From contig CM041297.1 of assembly GCA_023052935.1 (NCBI GenBank), positions 112,273,563 through 112,337,562 on the forward strand: DNA of 64,000 nucleotides. The letters run 5' to 3'. Positions 34,723-46,052 of this stretch are shown in pieces. The notes below the pieces were generated by a model. It saw only the letters and a list, made by a program, of their open reading frames with translations, ran no database searches and had not been told where the DNA came from. Every line of letters begins with the position of its first letter. Position 1 is the stretch's first letter. Source of the stretch: Piezodorus guildinii (taxonomy: Eukaryota; Arthropoda; Insecta; Hemiptera; Pentatomidae). The position numbers were made by a program, and so were the translations under genes.

Positions 34723-35222
34723 TTCTTTATTTATTCTGGGACAAGTCCCTTCAGAATAATACATATGAAAGTAAATAAAGTCTTAGATGCCTTAGAGTAA
34801 TAATGGAAGAAAAAAAAAATACAGTGATAAAGTAAAAAATAAATACACAAGACAAAGATAACATATGAAACCAAACTGTTGAATATAATAAATCGACTTC
34901 TCATTCCAATTCGAGTGAGAGAAACAAAAAAAAAAATATATATGTACATAAAACTAATTTAGATGATAGTTAAAAAAAAATAAAATAAAATAAAATACAA
35001 AATTATCCTTCTGTTCCTGTGCAGAGCTTTGATCAAAAAATAATTATATACAATTCCTATCTAATTAAAAAAACAAAAATAAAAACAGGAGAAAAAAAAA
35101 AAAATAACTTCTACATTAACGCTTCTGTGATTTTTTAAATTTATTTATTTATCATTATTATTTTATTTTATTTTATTTTTATTTATTTATTTATTTTTTT
35201 TTTTTTATTTGAACATTCTCAT

Positions 35223-38036
35223 TTAAAATTGGTTATTGTCGAGATTCCTTGAAAATTGAATGGATAGGAAGTAATTGAATAGACGGGATTTAAAGGTTGG
35301 AAGAGTATTCGAGTTACGAATATGAGAAGGGATAGAGTTCCATACGGAAGATGATCGGATAATGAAAGATCTGTCGAAAGCTGCGGTTCGATGGGACGGC
35401 ATATACAAATCAGAAGGCCGTGCTCGAGTGTTGCGGGAATGAATCGAGGATTTGAATAGTAGGAGGTCAGAGATGTATGATGGACGGCGGGATCGGATTA
35501 CTTGATAGAGGAAGGATGCCAAGAAGTACTTACGACGATAGGAAGGATAAAGCCACTTTAACTCTTCGTAGAATCGAGTGACAGAGGTGTCTCTGGAGAT
35601 CCCAAAGATGAATCGGATGAAACAATTAAATAGCCTTTTTAGTTTTTCCTCAAGATCTCCAGAGACACCCCCAAACACCGTACATCAATAGTCAAAGTGG
35701 GGGAATATTAGGGAGGAAACCAGTAGCCTACGGGTTTCTAGAGGAAAGAAGTGACGGATGCCATTTAATCGCTTTAGAGTGATGAAGGTGCGGCGGGAGA
35801 TTTCAGAAATATGGTTTTTCCAGGAGAGGGTTTGGTCAAAAGTGATTCCAAGGTTTTTAATGGAGTGAAGGAATTCTATTGGATCATTATTTAGCAAAAG
35901 TGTAGGAATGGGAGGGAGAGTTTTAAGAAGCGGACTTGAACCTATTACGATTGCCTTAGTCTTCTTAGCATTCAGCTTTAGCTTGTTATCTGTGGCCCAC
36001 TGACTAATTTTATTTAAATCATTTTGTAGCTTATCGGCTGCTAGTAATAGATCTGAGGGTGGGAAGGACAGGTAAATTTGGAAATCGTCGGCATACAAAT
36101 GATATTGGGAGTGATCAATGAGGAGAGGAAGGTCATTTATGTAAATGGCAAATAGGGTGGGAGACAGTGATGAGCCCTGTGGGACACCACAGGATAGAGG
36201 CAGAGTCGTGGAAGGAGTTTGGCCTGGAACCACTACGTACTGGGAACGGTCAGAAAGGAAGGACTTGAACCATCGCAGAGCACTATTGGATAGAGGAAGA
36301 TTTCTAAGTTTGGAAAGGAGAATGTTGTGATCAACGGTGTCGAAAGCTTTGGAAAAATCTAAAAGGATAAGGATTGTTAGTTGTTGGTGTTCCATGGCAG
36401 TTTGGAGGTCCTGAGTTATTTTAAGGAGAGCGGATTGAGTAGAATACCCTGCTCGGAAGCCGGATTGTAGAGGATTCAAGAGGGAATTTTCTTCTAGGAA
36501 ATTTGAGAGCTGGGTTTGCACAATTCGTTCCAGTGGCTTGGAAAGATTAGACAGGAGTGAAATAGGACGGAAGTCAAGCGGAGAAGAGGGGTTTGAGATT
36601 TTGTTCAATGGTCGGACTAGAGCGGTTTTCCAAGAGGTAGGAAATATGGAATATTGCAAGGAAAAATTGTAAACATGATAAAGAATGGGTAAGAGGACCG
36701 GAAGACAGGATTTTATTAATGTTACAGGGATGTTATCAGGTCCATAATCATTGGTGTGGGATTTAAGGATTATGGTTAATAATTCCTCATCTGAGATGTG
36801 AGAGAAAAAAAAGCTATTTGGGTTAAAGCTATGATGTTCAATATCGGCAAAGGATGGCGAGTTAGGAGCAAAGGATGTGAAATGATTATTAAGATCGTCT
36901 GGTGTGACTGGGATTGAGGTGAGGTTATTCGATTCTGGGAAAGATAATTTACGCAGTATTTTCCATTTTGATTTGGAATCAGGAGCATTGGAGAGGACGG
37001 TATGGATATGGAGGGATTTAGCTCGCCGAACTGCGACCTGGGTTTCATTTCGAAGTTCTTTAAAATGCACAAAGTCTGCAGGCAGGCGAGTACGACGAAA
37101 TTTGCGTCTTGCTGCTTCCCGTCTTCTCATCATTGTCTTTATTTCAGGAGTTAGCCAAGGCGCAGTTGGGCGGCGTAAGGTTCGGGTTATCATAGGAGCA
37201 TGTAAGTCTAATAAGGATTTTAGATTTGAGGTAAGAGCGGAAACCATAGGATCTATGGAATTATAGGAATATATGATGTCCCAATGGAAGGATTCCAGGT
37301 CATTTTGAAGGGATTCGTAGGAGAGTAGGTTCAAATTACGATAAGAAATCACTTCAGGAGAGAAGGATTTAACGGGTAGGTTGTACGTAATCTGGATGAG
37401 GTCGTGCGAAGAAAGGAACGGGACCGGGTGCTGGGAAGACGAAAGGACTTTGAGAGGAGAGTCTGTAATATGGAGGTCTAACCAGGTGTCAGAAAATTGA
37501 GTATGGTGGGTAGGAGAGTAGGGTACTAGGTAGAGATTCAGAGAGAACAAAAGGTTGGAGAGAAAATATTTATCTGACGATTCAGATGCCATATTAACAT
37601 TAAAGTCTCCTGAGATAATGATATTAGAATAGCAGGAAACCATTTGGATAAGGGAAGATTCAAATAGGTCATCGAATGGTATGTAAGGCGGTCGGTAGAT
37701 AAGTACATAAAGGAGAGGAGATGAGAAAGTTGAAATCTCCACAAATATATATTCAAGATGAGGATAGTCAGGAGAAGGAGATTGGAAAAGGATTTTGGCC
37801 TCGAGGCTGTCATGTATATACAGACCCACACCACCACCCCTACGATCAGATCTATCATGGCGTAGGAAGGAATAATTGGAGAGGGATACTTGAGAGGATG
37901 GGATGTGAGGTTTGAGCCAGGTTTCGGATACAGCTATTATGTGATAGAAATTATCTAGAAAATATTGTTGGAATTCATCGATATGGGCTATGAGGGATTG
38001 TGCATTAACGTGACAGGACATGAGGAGATTGGTCAT
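35223..38036 (-). pseudogene. CR1-like ORF2: endonuclease and reverse transcriptase
   Basis: The ATG at 38036 (MTNLLMSCHVNAQSL) is chosen; an upstream in-frame TTG at 38096 is not a likely start. The AP endonuclease comes first (HVNAQSL; SETWL; GDFNVN; SSHD near the end of the domain). A basic linker (R-R-R-E-A-A-R-R-K) follows, then RT with DFRPISLLSNLSK, LLDFSKAFDTVDH, GVPQGSSLSP and YADD, then the thumb. A single TGA (35685-35687) follows HFDY, where sister copies read FDYCC. This implies one TGC-to-TGA change. The frame then runs on to 35223 through FDRSFIIRSSSVWNS. It would have about 937 codons. Its catalytic residues look intact. Confidence 0.9.
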
Positions 38037-38385
38037 GACTGGGAATGTGAAGTAATAGAACAGGAAAAAATTTTTAGGTTTAGGAATAGGATACAATACA
38101 TTTTTAAGAAGTGTTCAATAAAATAAGAAAAAAATAATACAATTTCAAAAAATTCAATAAAAAATAAGATAAATATATAATCAATGACTTAATGAATCTA
38201 TATAATATTAAAAATACATTTTCAGGAGAAATATAAATAAAAAAGGAAAACAAATAAAAATTATTGCTACTGAAAAGTTTTAACATAGAAAAAAATAAAA
38301 GTAAACCAACAAAAATAAACATAACTAATACTTCTGTGAGAAAAAATAAACCTTTTATAATCAGTTGGAGACTAACTAAAATATT

Positions 38386-39264
38386 TCAGGTAAAAACGTC
38401 CAAGTCGGTTGGTTTACTTACTATTACCACCGGGAAGCCATCAGATTTCCGACACCTAACTCTACCCCCACTAAACCAGACATACTTTATGTTCACGGCC
38501 ACTTTTTTCTGCCTGGCTAACCAGTAGAGGTGTCGGTTGGCGGGTGTCATTGCTTCGCTCACATAAACTCGATGGGAATCATTTTCTCCCCAGCGTAGGT
38601 GTCGGGTAGAGAAATCTCTTTTTACTCTCCTTAACTGCACCAACTCGTCCCTCGAGGTCTGACGGACAAAACGAACAATTATAGGTCCCGGCGTTCCTTC
38701 CTGTTTCGACCTGAGCCGCGCGGCGTGGTCCAGATCGGCCGGTGTCAGCTGGATGCCCAGTCCCGCTCCGACGCTCATTATCGTGCCCACCACGGTCTCT
38801 CCTGGCTTTTCTGGGATACCTCTTATTTCTAAGGTATTTGACAATTGGGTTTGTTCTGCATAAATTAGACGGCTCTCTAGGTCTGTTATTTTTTGTTTTA
38901 TAGTGTTATTTTCGATAGTTATTGTTTCGATTTTCTTGTTTTGTTCCTCCAGAAGATTTTCTATTTTTAATAATCTCTCCATATTTTCAAAGGAGAGGTC
39001 ATTTTGTTTTTGGAGTGTTTCTTTAATACTTTTTAACTCGTCGATTCCTTGTAATCGTGCCTTCATCTCCCTAACTTCAACGGTGAGCGCCCTCAGTATT
39101 TCTAACATAGAACTAGGGTCAGTTACCGGTGATGTTTGTGAAGCTGTGTCACAATCGGGACATATCCATTTTTTAATATTTTCGTGGTCTATTGCTTCCA
39201 TTTTAAGATATTTAGCATGATAAATGTTGTGACAACTATTACACACTATTACACTATTACACAA
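38386..39264 (-). CDS. CR1-like ORF1: PHD-finger remnant and FP-like protein
   Basis: About 290 codons with no ATG at the 5' edge. The frame is open into flanking DNA, and the first usable ATG is MEAIDH at about 39201. The N-terminus preserves the second half of a PHD-type zinc finger (VCNSCHNIYH, then WICPDC). A coiled coil (about residues 45-130, rich in E/K/L/I) follows. Then comes an RNA-binding-like domain with NTLEIRGIPEKPGE, GPIIVRFVR and VYVSEAMTPANRHLYWLARQ, as in FP-type ORF1 proteins of CR1-like LINEs. It would bind element RNA and act as a chaperone. The 5' truncation lies within the zinc finger. Confidence 0.8.
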   Translation of the reverse strand: MCNSVIVCNSCHNIYHAKYLKMEAIDHENIKKWICPDCDTASQTSPVTDPSSMLEILRALTVEVREMKARLQGIDELKSIKETLQKQNDLSFENMERLLKIENLLEEQNKKIETITIENNTIKQKITDLESRLIYAEQTQLSNTLEIRGIPEKPGETVVGTIMSVGAGLGIQLTPADLDHAARLRSKQEGTPGPIIVRFVRQTSRDELVQLRRVKRDFSTRHLRWGENDSHRVYVSEAMTPANRHLYWLARQKKVAVNIKYVWFSGGRVRCRKSDGFPVVIVSKPTDLDVFT

Positions 39265-40001
39265 AATATATACTCTTATTTTAAAGCTAATTATAAATTT
39301 TAATAAATAGAGAATTCTAAATAAAACAAAAGAATCTTAATTTGTATAAGGAATGAAATATTTTTAAATGGTATTGTAAAACTGAAAGATATACATTTCG
39401 GGGAAAGAATAAAAGCTATTTAGTAGGATTTGTTGTCACTGTCTAAAATTGTTAAAATCATAGCTTGATTTCTAGGATATTGCAGTTAAATCATAGATAA
39501 CAAAGTGTAATTAGAGAAGACCTTTCTATGATGAGTGGGATATCAGAAATATTGTATAAACCGCGAAACTTATAGGTTATAGGCTAACATGCTGAAATAA
39601 CACGGTGTACTTATGGATAACAGAAAAGCAGATAAATTTATGGTTCAGTTTTGTTAGTAATGTAGTAAGCGATTACGAAGGAATATATAGTAGAAATGAA
39701 TATTGAAGTTTAAGTTGCAGTGATGGTTACCAGAAACGGTCAAAAGCCATTTCTAAGTCGAGAATACATTCCGCGCTTCAATGATGAGGGTACATTATAC
39801 GCCTTGCGATCAAATTAATGATTATATAATATAGACCAAGATGATTGAAATTCAAGCTAACAGATAGGAATCGCTTAATAAAAACCTGAGTAAAAAGATG
39901 CTATAATTGTAATATAATAGAATGAATTCTCAATCCGGTAATTCACTACATAAATGAGTTTATTATACTTAAATAAATACAAATAGTAACAAGTAGCAAC
40001 A

Positions 40002-40063
<62 letters not shown>

Positions 40064-41486
40064 AATCTGTACCTCTACAACTTATGACGTATTTCATCCA
40101 ACGACAGTGCAATGAGGGAGGAGATCATGTCAAGATCATGATCAGCTGCTAGGTTACATTCCAAAAGTTTTTACAAAGGCAATTATAATTGTTCAAAACA
40201 TAAGCCTTCTGAGGCATAAACACTTATGAATATCTCAGAGCAGAGAGTTGAATAGAATAATGTATTTGAATCTTAATCGATAGTTGATGGGAATAGACTA
40301 AACAGTAAGGGATGAAATAACTTAACTACGATTAAATGATATAACTAAATAATTCATATCAACTGAATGAATGATAAAAGTTCATTAATAATAAAAATGT
40401 TTGATCTCGTATGTTATAATCGGTACACGGTTAGTCTAATGGATGAAATTAATCATAATCTGTCAAATCTAACATCGCCTAACAATGACATATCGATGCC
40501 TGGAATTGGTACAGTTTAAGCAAGACATAAACATACTCCTGTAGTGAACAGTTATTGGTTTGAATGGGTAATCGTTACAGTAAGCTAATTAATATCAAAT
40601 TTCTCAGGGAATATTCGGGAATATAATCGTGTTAGGCTATTAGTCGTAAAGTATTTTTAATTTAGCTCTAACTAGTCGTAATCATTTTTCATAATCGCAT
40701 ATCGCGCCTAATGAAGTTTATAATTCAAAAACTCGTAATCGTTTTTTTTCTAGACGGCGGGAACGCACAAGGTGTAAACAGATTTTTAAAGAGTGATTGG
40801 GCCAATTCCGTTCCCAGGCCTCCGATTATATATACGTAACTTATTATAATGAATCTGTTACAAAAATTAATACTATTATTATTAAGAAATAATAACACAT
40901 CTTATTTTCTATAAAAATTAATATAACGGTTCATACACGTTTAGTTTATGAATAATACAATCATTAATTAAAAGCAAATTCGCTTGTAATCAAAAAGTGC
41001 AAATTGTAAGCAAAATAAAATTTCAGGCAGAAGAAGAGTACATAGTTTTCGTGCAGATCTATTCTTAAGAAATGGAAATGGAAATGGTTTCATTCTATTA
41101 TCAGCTCGGTGCAGATCGTTTCAAGTTCGGATCTTAGACTATTAATTGTGGAACGCATCCAATGCATACACCATATCTGAAAATAAAAATTGCCTCTCCT
41201 TTCTAAGATAAATCCCTGTTTTGTACTATAAATCGTGTTTTAAAAACAAACCACCTTTTTAAATACTAATTTAAATAACGTCATACACATATAATGCAGT
41301 ATGAGAATCTTTGACATAATTCACATTGAAGTAAACTTTTTACATAAATTCGCTTCTCCTTAAGTTTTCTATGTCTTAGTTGATCCATCGAGAATGCAAA
41401 GTAGTATGAATCACATTATAAAATACCACTACCTCGAAATTACTAAAAGCGATTATATAAGTGGTTATGGATTAAAAAAGGCTACA
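39265..41486. other. Intron DNA with (AT)n and a SINE scrap
   Basis: No gene seen. (AT)n lies at 40006-40057. Immediately after it, 40066-40175 resembles the 3' part of SINE family B ('ctgtacctctacaac', 'agatcatgatcagctgctaggtt'). The rest is AT-rich and unassigned. Confidence 0.5.
40066..40175 (-). mobile_element. SINE family B, degenerate 3' part
   Basis: It aligns with 59975-60090, the non-tRNA part of the SINE at 59985-60271, in the same orientation. The tRNA head is absent. Confidence 0.5.
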
Positions 41487-42109
41487 AATTATTTCACAAT
41501 GGTTTATTATTTCCAAATAACTATTTGGTTTATATATCTGTTAAAAGGCAATTAACTATTAATATTAACAGCAATATATAGTTCAAATAAAAAAAGTATA
41601 TCACCACTCCTAAGTTAAAATCTATATCTTTTCTAGTTCTGAACCACTTTCAATGATTCTTATTTCATTTCGTAAGAAACTCAATTGCCTATGAAATATC
41701 ACTAAGAGAAGAACTAAATTAAAACTAAAACTCTATACATATTTATCTCTATATTCAAAAATAACTGAGTAATGGGAGTATTTATAGGTTAAGTTTATTT
41801 TTTTTTTCTTTTATTTTCTCTTTTTCCATAATTATTCGCGTTTTTTTTTTTTTTTTTGTTTAACAACACTCATTATAGAGATATTAAATTAAATCATTTT
41901 TGAACGGCCACCAGTTTTAAAATATCCAACTAATATCCACTTCTAGGTGTTAAGATCATTGTAGCATGCACTAGTATTTTGTTTGGAAAATTTCAAAAAA
42001 GATAAATGGTCCAGTAGTTTCGGAGATATGCCGGGGACGGTGTACAGAGGACAGCGTACGGGGGCCGGCTCACAGTGGAAAATATGACCGATTTAGGTGG
42101 ACAAAATTC

Positions 42110-42890
42110 TAAACTTGTCCATATTAAACCTATGGGGTCCCAGATTACGAAAAAAATATGAAAAAAAAATTATAAGCAAAAATAAAAACTAATTATTTGT
42201 TGGTACGATTATTGAACGTATGGTTAAACATCAAAATTATTTGCTAAAATCTAAAACATTACATTTTACGTTTGAAGTCCCAAATACGGGAAAAATAATA
42301 CAAAATATGTAATTATGGCTAGGGGTTGCTGAAACCTGTTAATATATGTATTTTATATCATTTAGGAAACTCTTAGAATTATAGGTTGTAAAACTTTTAA
42401 TTCAGAGTGCTGTGTCTGAAAAAAATTTATATATCACCTAAAACCACGAAAAATCGCAAAAATTCTTTGTAATATTTAAAGTCTAGAATAATTGATGAAA
42501 ACAAATCCTTGGGGTAACTTGGGGATTTTATGGTTTTTCGTTATTGTATAGGGGCTTACATTTGTAAATACTAAATTAATTTTACAGGTAGATTTCAATG
42601 TATATTCAATAACGAGTTTTAAAATATAATGCCTTACCTGTCTCAGAAATGTCTATCGTTAAATAAAAGCAAAAATACTTTGCGCTAAACACACCTTAAA
42701 CACAATAAATGGTCATCGAATAAAGATAATCCTAGTGCCGATTATTAGGCACTTGTGCGAACAGGGATGAATCACTCATTTATTATTTATTTGTAATCAC
42801 GGTGTTGCAGAAAATATTAGTATTAAGGACCTTGCCAACTAGTGATAAAGAGGTGAAGCACTTGGAAATTCCAAACTTTTGACTTTTGTC
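42110..42890. other. Unassigned insert within the foldback
   Basis: AT-rich sequence with no frame and no recognised repeat. It separates two stretches of arm sequence and so may itself be an insertion. Confidence 0.35.
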
Positions 42891-43104
42891 TACCTACGTT
42901 GGTGATTTTGCCCACTGCGCGGCGGAAAAAACTGATTTTTTTAAAAATCCGTTATTCGGGTCTACGTATCTTTAAGCCCTCAAAGCTAGAGGGTATTTAT
43001 TTTTTTAATTTTTATGTCGACTACAATGGTTCATTTTTTAAAATAATAAACAAAGCTTTATATATTTTATAAATGACTTTTTAGAACGAATAAACAACAA
43101 TTTT

Positions 43105-43325
43105 TATTGAGGAAAATTACAATCTGTCCCAATTTGGACATCAATTGATATCAGTCATGAAAGATATCATACATACTACATTCATACAATATTTACACGA
43201 CATAAAATTACAATAAAATATATACACAATAATGAATCAATACAATAAAGTCAAGAATTCACTTATACCTATATACACATACACACACCCATACATACAT
43301 CACATTGAGTGAAGAATCTAGCCAG
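43105..43325 (-). mobile_element. Jockey-like LINE 3' UTR
   Basis: The minus strand reads 'gagttctagcactggctag', then TG-rich DNA and an AATAAA-type end. It matches 3755-3870 and the end at about 4165-4205. It is probably the 3' UTR of the copy at 43900-44990, separated from it by an insert. Confidence 0.5.
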
Positions 43326-43469
43326 TGCTAGAACTCCGAGAACGAATAAACAACTGTGTAATCAGTTTTATGTCAATAACAAACGTTTGTATACAGTATA
43401 TTTATTCATATCTTTTTTATATTAAAATCATTTGTATTTTCCTGTCTTTACCCGTTTAAACAGGCTAAA

Positions 43470-43740
43470 TATTAAGATACTAGACGAAGGGTAAACTTAT
43501 TTAAAAGGGGAAGAGGGAGGCGAGAGGCCGAAAAGCTCAACGAACTGAGGATTAATGCTCGCAATTTCGGGGGAAATAAAGACCAGGGGGTGGATCTCAC
43601 TTTAAGGTCCATTGAATAAATGATCATTCTCACCGGCCGGGTTTGTTTCCTCTCGGCAAACTTTTGTTTCAAAACAAAAATATTAATAATATCGGCGAAT
43701 TGATACCTACAAAGTTTACGAACACGCAATTCGTGATACG
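43470..43740. other. GC-richer non-repeat block in the intron
   Basis: About 270 bp of higher complexity with an 85-codon minus frame (43472-43729) that has no recognisable motif. It could be a regulatory element, an insertion of unknown type or part of an exon. Nothing decides between these. Confidence 0.3.
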
Positions 43741-43899
43741 CTCTGTTTTATGGATTAAAATAAAATATATATAGATAATTAACTTTCTCAGTCGTACAGA
43801 ACGTTAACTTACTAACATTGAAAGTTTTATTTTTTATTATTTTTTTTTAAATGTTTGTGGAATATTATATTTAACAGGAAAAAATTTCAAATTAGGGTA

Positions 43900-44990
43900 A
43901 AATTGGAAACGGATTAAGCTAGAGGATTGGAGCGATGAAAGAGGTTCTGATGAAATTTGGAGAATTTTTATGCAATAAGATCTAAAACAAATGGAATATT
44001 TAGATCGTAGTGTAAGGAATAATTGGTGACATAATAAGGAGCATTTACTATTGTTCCGAGGACTTTGGATTGAAAGGATTGAATGCGTTTGATGTTAAAT
44101 TTTTTGTCAATTGAAAGCTCAGATTTTCTGTTGAAAAGTCGGAATAACTGTCCGAATCGTCTCAATTGACGATTTCCAAAAAGTACTAAAGGACATTTTT
44201 TACAAAATTGATTTTTTTACATATTTTTATTCTCATCAATTAGTTATATCTTAATCTCCTTTTTGATTTTATCTAATGAACACCTAAGCCCTTTATGAAC
44301 GCAATTTAGAAATATAATTATTTACTAAAGGAAATAATTACACATTTAATTTCGTCCCAAATTATACCAAAACATCTCGTTTCATATGTTTACTATGATG
44401 TTATTAATATACTAAAAAACCGATTCTGGATTTTAATGAGAAAAGAATCAAATTAGCTAATTTAATAATATAATAATTAGTGATTTTCGCGCCTCCTGTA
44501 AAATCTCCTAGAATGGATATAGTACCTTTTGGAAATCAACGACTCAATTGAGTTGTTGTCTTTTAAGTCTTGTATGTGGGTTCCATGTCAATCTTTCGTT
44601 TAATAGTAAGCCAAGATACCAAACTGTATCTGAAGGAGCAATTGGTATTGAGTTAAAATAAAGAGTGAACGTTACGTGTTTGCATTCGTTTTCGTTCAAC
44701 TTTGTACACGTTATCACACCAGTGTTCGATATGACAAAGATGTCTTTGCAGGATTAAGGATGCTGTTTCAGGATTGGAACTGGATGATAGGCTGGCGGTG
44801 TCGTCTGCAAATGTTGCCAGAAAGGTGTCAGGATGAGTAGGAATATTAGCAGTGAAAAGGATGTAGAGGACAGGTCCCAAGACACTTCCTGGGAGAAAAC
44901 GACCTCGAAGGAATTAAAGTTCGAAAATTCTACACCTCAGAGAACTCGGAAAAAGCGGTTTGAGAATTAGGAACGGAGAATAAGGAGAGA
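43900..44990 (-). mobile_element. Jockey-like LINE, split by a TIR element
   Basis: On the minus strand: RT end with GPVLYILFTANIPTHPDTF and FADDTASLS (catalytic FADD) at 44653-44880, then WYLGLLLNERLTWNPHTRLK near 44600. The text is interrupted at 44170-44543 and resumes with RRFGQLFRLF and QSKVLGTIVNAPYYVTN at 43968-44160. Several stops. 5'-truncated and inactive. Confidence 0.85.
44170..44543. mobile_element. Small non-autonomous TIR element (MITE-like)
   Basis: A 374-bp insert with inverted ends GATTTCCAAAAAGTACTA (44171) and TAGTACCTTTTGGAAATC (to 44537), one mismatch in 18 bp. TCAATTGA flanks it on both sides (44162-44169 and 44544-44551), an 8-bp target duplication as in hAT-like elements. 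It interrupts LINE coding text. No frame inside. The exact outer boundary is uncertain by a few bases because one end has six extra bases. Confidence 0.75.
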
Positions 44991-45433
44991 GAAATTGAAA
45001 TTGTATCTATATATATATATACGCTTGTAATTATTTTATTTTATAAGATAGAGAAAAAATATATTAATGTTGTTTAACCAAAAAAACGCGAATAATTATA
45101 AAAAATAAAATTTTACCGTTAAATATGCCCTTAACTCAGTTATTTATGTAGATAGAGAAAAATATGTATAGAGTTTTAGAATTAGTGAAGCTCGATAAGC
45201 AGAAATAAAATAAAATTGATCTATACATTCAAGTCACAAATTATAATAGATATAATTCCACCAAAAATTGGTTATTATTTAAGATAGAGAAAAATTGAAA
45301 TCTCTAGCAGCTACAAACAGTTATACCCTGATATAGTTATTTGGAAATAATTAACCATTGTGTAATAATTCCCAGCTTTTTTCATATGTCCTAGTGTTTC
45401 ACTAAATATCTGTAATCATGAAATTTTGTTTAG

Positions 45434-45589
45434 TGCCTCCAAGGATCGTCGGCGGGGACAGTACCAAAGAGCTGGTGGTGCGGGAGAGCACGGAGATGAG
45501 GCTGGAGTGTCGCGCCGAGGGCTATCCCGAGCCCTACGTCATGTGGCGGAGGGAGGATGGCAAGGACATGAACTACAATGGCGATATAG
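45434..45589 (+). CDS. DIP/lachesin-type Ig gene, exon of Ig domain 2
   Basis: This 156-bp exon is phase 1 at both ends, between tttgtttag and a GTAAGG donor (45590). It encodes VPPRIVGGDSTKELVV (the Ig1-Ig2 linker and first strand), then MRLECRAEGYPEPYVMWRRE with the first Ig2 cysteine and the core Trp, ending at N-Y-N-G-D-I. GC content is far above that of the flanking intron. It joins exon 19596-19803 exactly in phase. The second Ig2 cysteine (Y-x-C) and Ig3 must be in later exons. I found none on the plus strand up to 64000, so the next intron is probably long too. Confidence 0.9.
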
Positions 45590-45779
45590 GTAAGGTTTCA
45601 GTTTATTTATTTACAGTCCCCTCTATAGCGGGCAAAAATATGAAATAGTTTTATTCTCAATAATGAACATATATAATCTAACAAAAAAGAATAATAATAC
45701 CCCTCATCCCTCAAAATACGTATAACTTGAATAAAGATAAAAAAAATCCCTTTGTCCACTACTGCAGATTACTGCAGAT

Positions 45780-46030
45780 ACTGTAGACTTAATAGGCACT
45801 AACTATAAAACCGTTACCATCACCGCATTCACCGATAATATAGCCGTCTATAGCCCTGGTATGAACCCAACTAAGTCTCTAACGCACGCTGAATCGGCGT
45901 GTCCAACTATTGTTTGGATATTGGAACAGTTAAACATCAGAGTAAATGCGTCAAAAACGGACTGTGTAGTTTTCTCGATCTAGAAAGGAAAACAATCTCG
46001 ACTACGAACAGCTTTCCGAATTGGCTGCAC
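45780..46030 (+). mobile_element. LINE reverse transcriptase scrap
   Basis: A frame reads TAFTDNIAVYSPGMNPTKSL, then IVWILEQLNIRVNASKTDC. This is the palm-thumb region of a non-LTR RT in which the usual F-A-D-D has become F-T-D-N. The family differs from the CR1-like and Jockey-like copies here. Confidence 0.65.
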
Positions 46031-46052
46031 TGTTCAGTGACCCTCCCAATCC

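Larger units (their letters stand above)
34722..39264 (-). mobile_element. Near-complete CR1-like LINE
   Basis: A 4.5-kb two-ORF non-LTR element. Order on the minus strand: ORF1 (38386-39264, 5' end missing), about 350 bp spacer, ORF2 (35223-38036), about 480 bp 3' UTR ending in a GGGACttGTCCC hairpin, then an (ATT)n tail (34694-34721 on plus). One TGA codon interrupts ORF2; otherwise both frames are open. The ORF1 layout, lack of RNase H and microsatellite tail fit the CR1 group. Other family members lie at 540-1455, 46130-46976 and 46985-47650. Confidence 0.9.
41487..45400. repeat. Foldback element family D, carrying nested insertions
   Basis: The ends are inverted copies about 38 bp long: 'cacaatggtttattatttcc' at 41495 and its complement 'ggaaataattaaccattgtg' ending 45362. 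Arm sequence extends to about 42110 on the left and from about 45010 on the right. Arm-like sequence also recurs at about 42890-43080. Between are Jockey LINE pieces and a small TIR element. A simpler copy is at 54463-55390. Confidence 0.65.
19804..45433 (+). other. 25,630-bp phase-1 intron of the Ig gene
   Basis: The donor is G|GTAAGT at 19804 and the acceptor is tttgtttag|TG at 45433/45434. Both ends are phase 1, and the joined codon gives V in ...LQVV-VPPRIV, the usual Ig1-Ig2 junction of this family. The intron contains nearly all the transposons listed between these positions. Confidence 0.85.

Noticed and set aside
36145..37266. Plus-strand ORFs of 61-120 codons inside the CR1-like element
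   Set aside because: They are shadows of ORF2 on the minus strand. The minus frame has clear endonuclease and RT motifs.
35223..39264. Viral origin for ORF1 (FP-like domain)
   Set aside because: The FP-like fold is shared with LINE ORF1 proteins. The zinc finger, coiled coil and adjoining endonuclease/RT make it a non-LTR retrotransposon. No viral gene was seen in the window.
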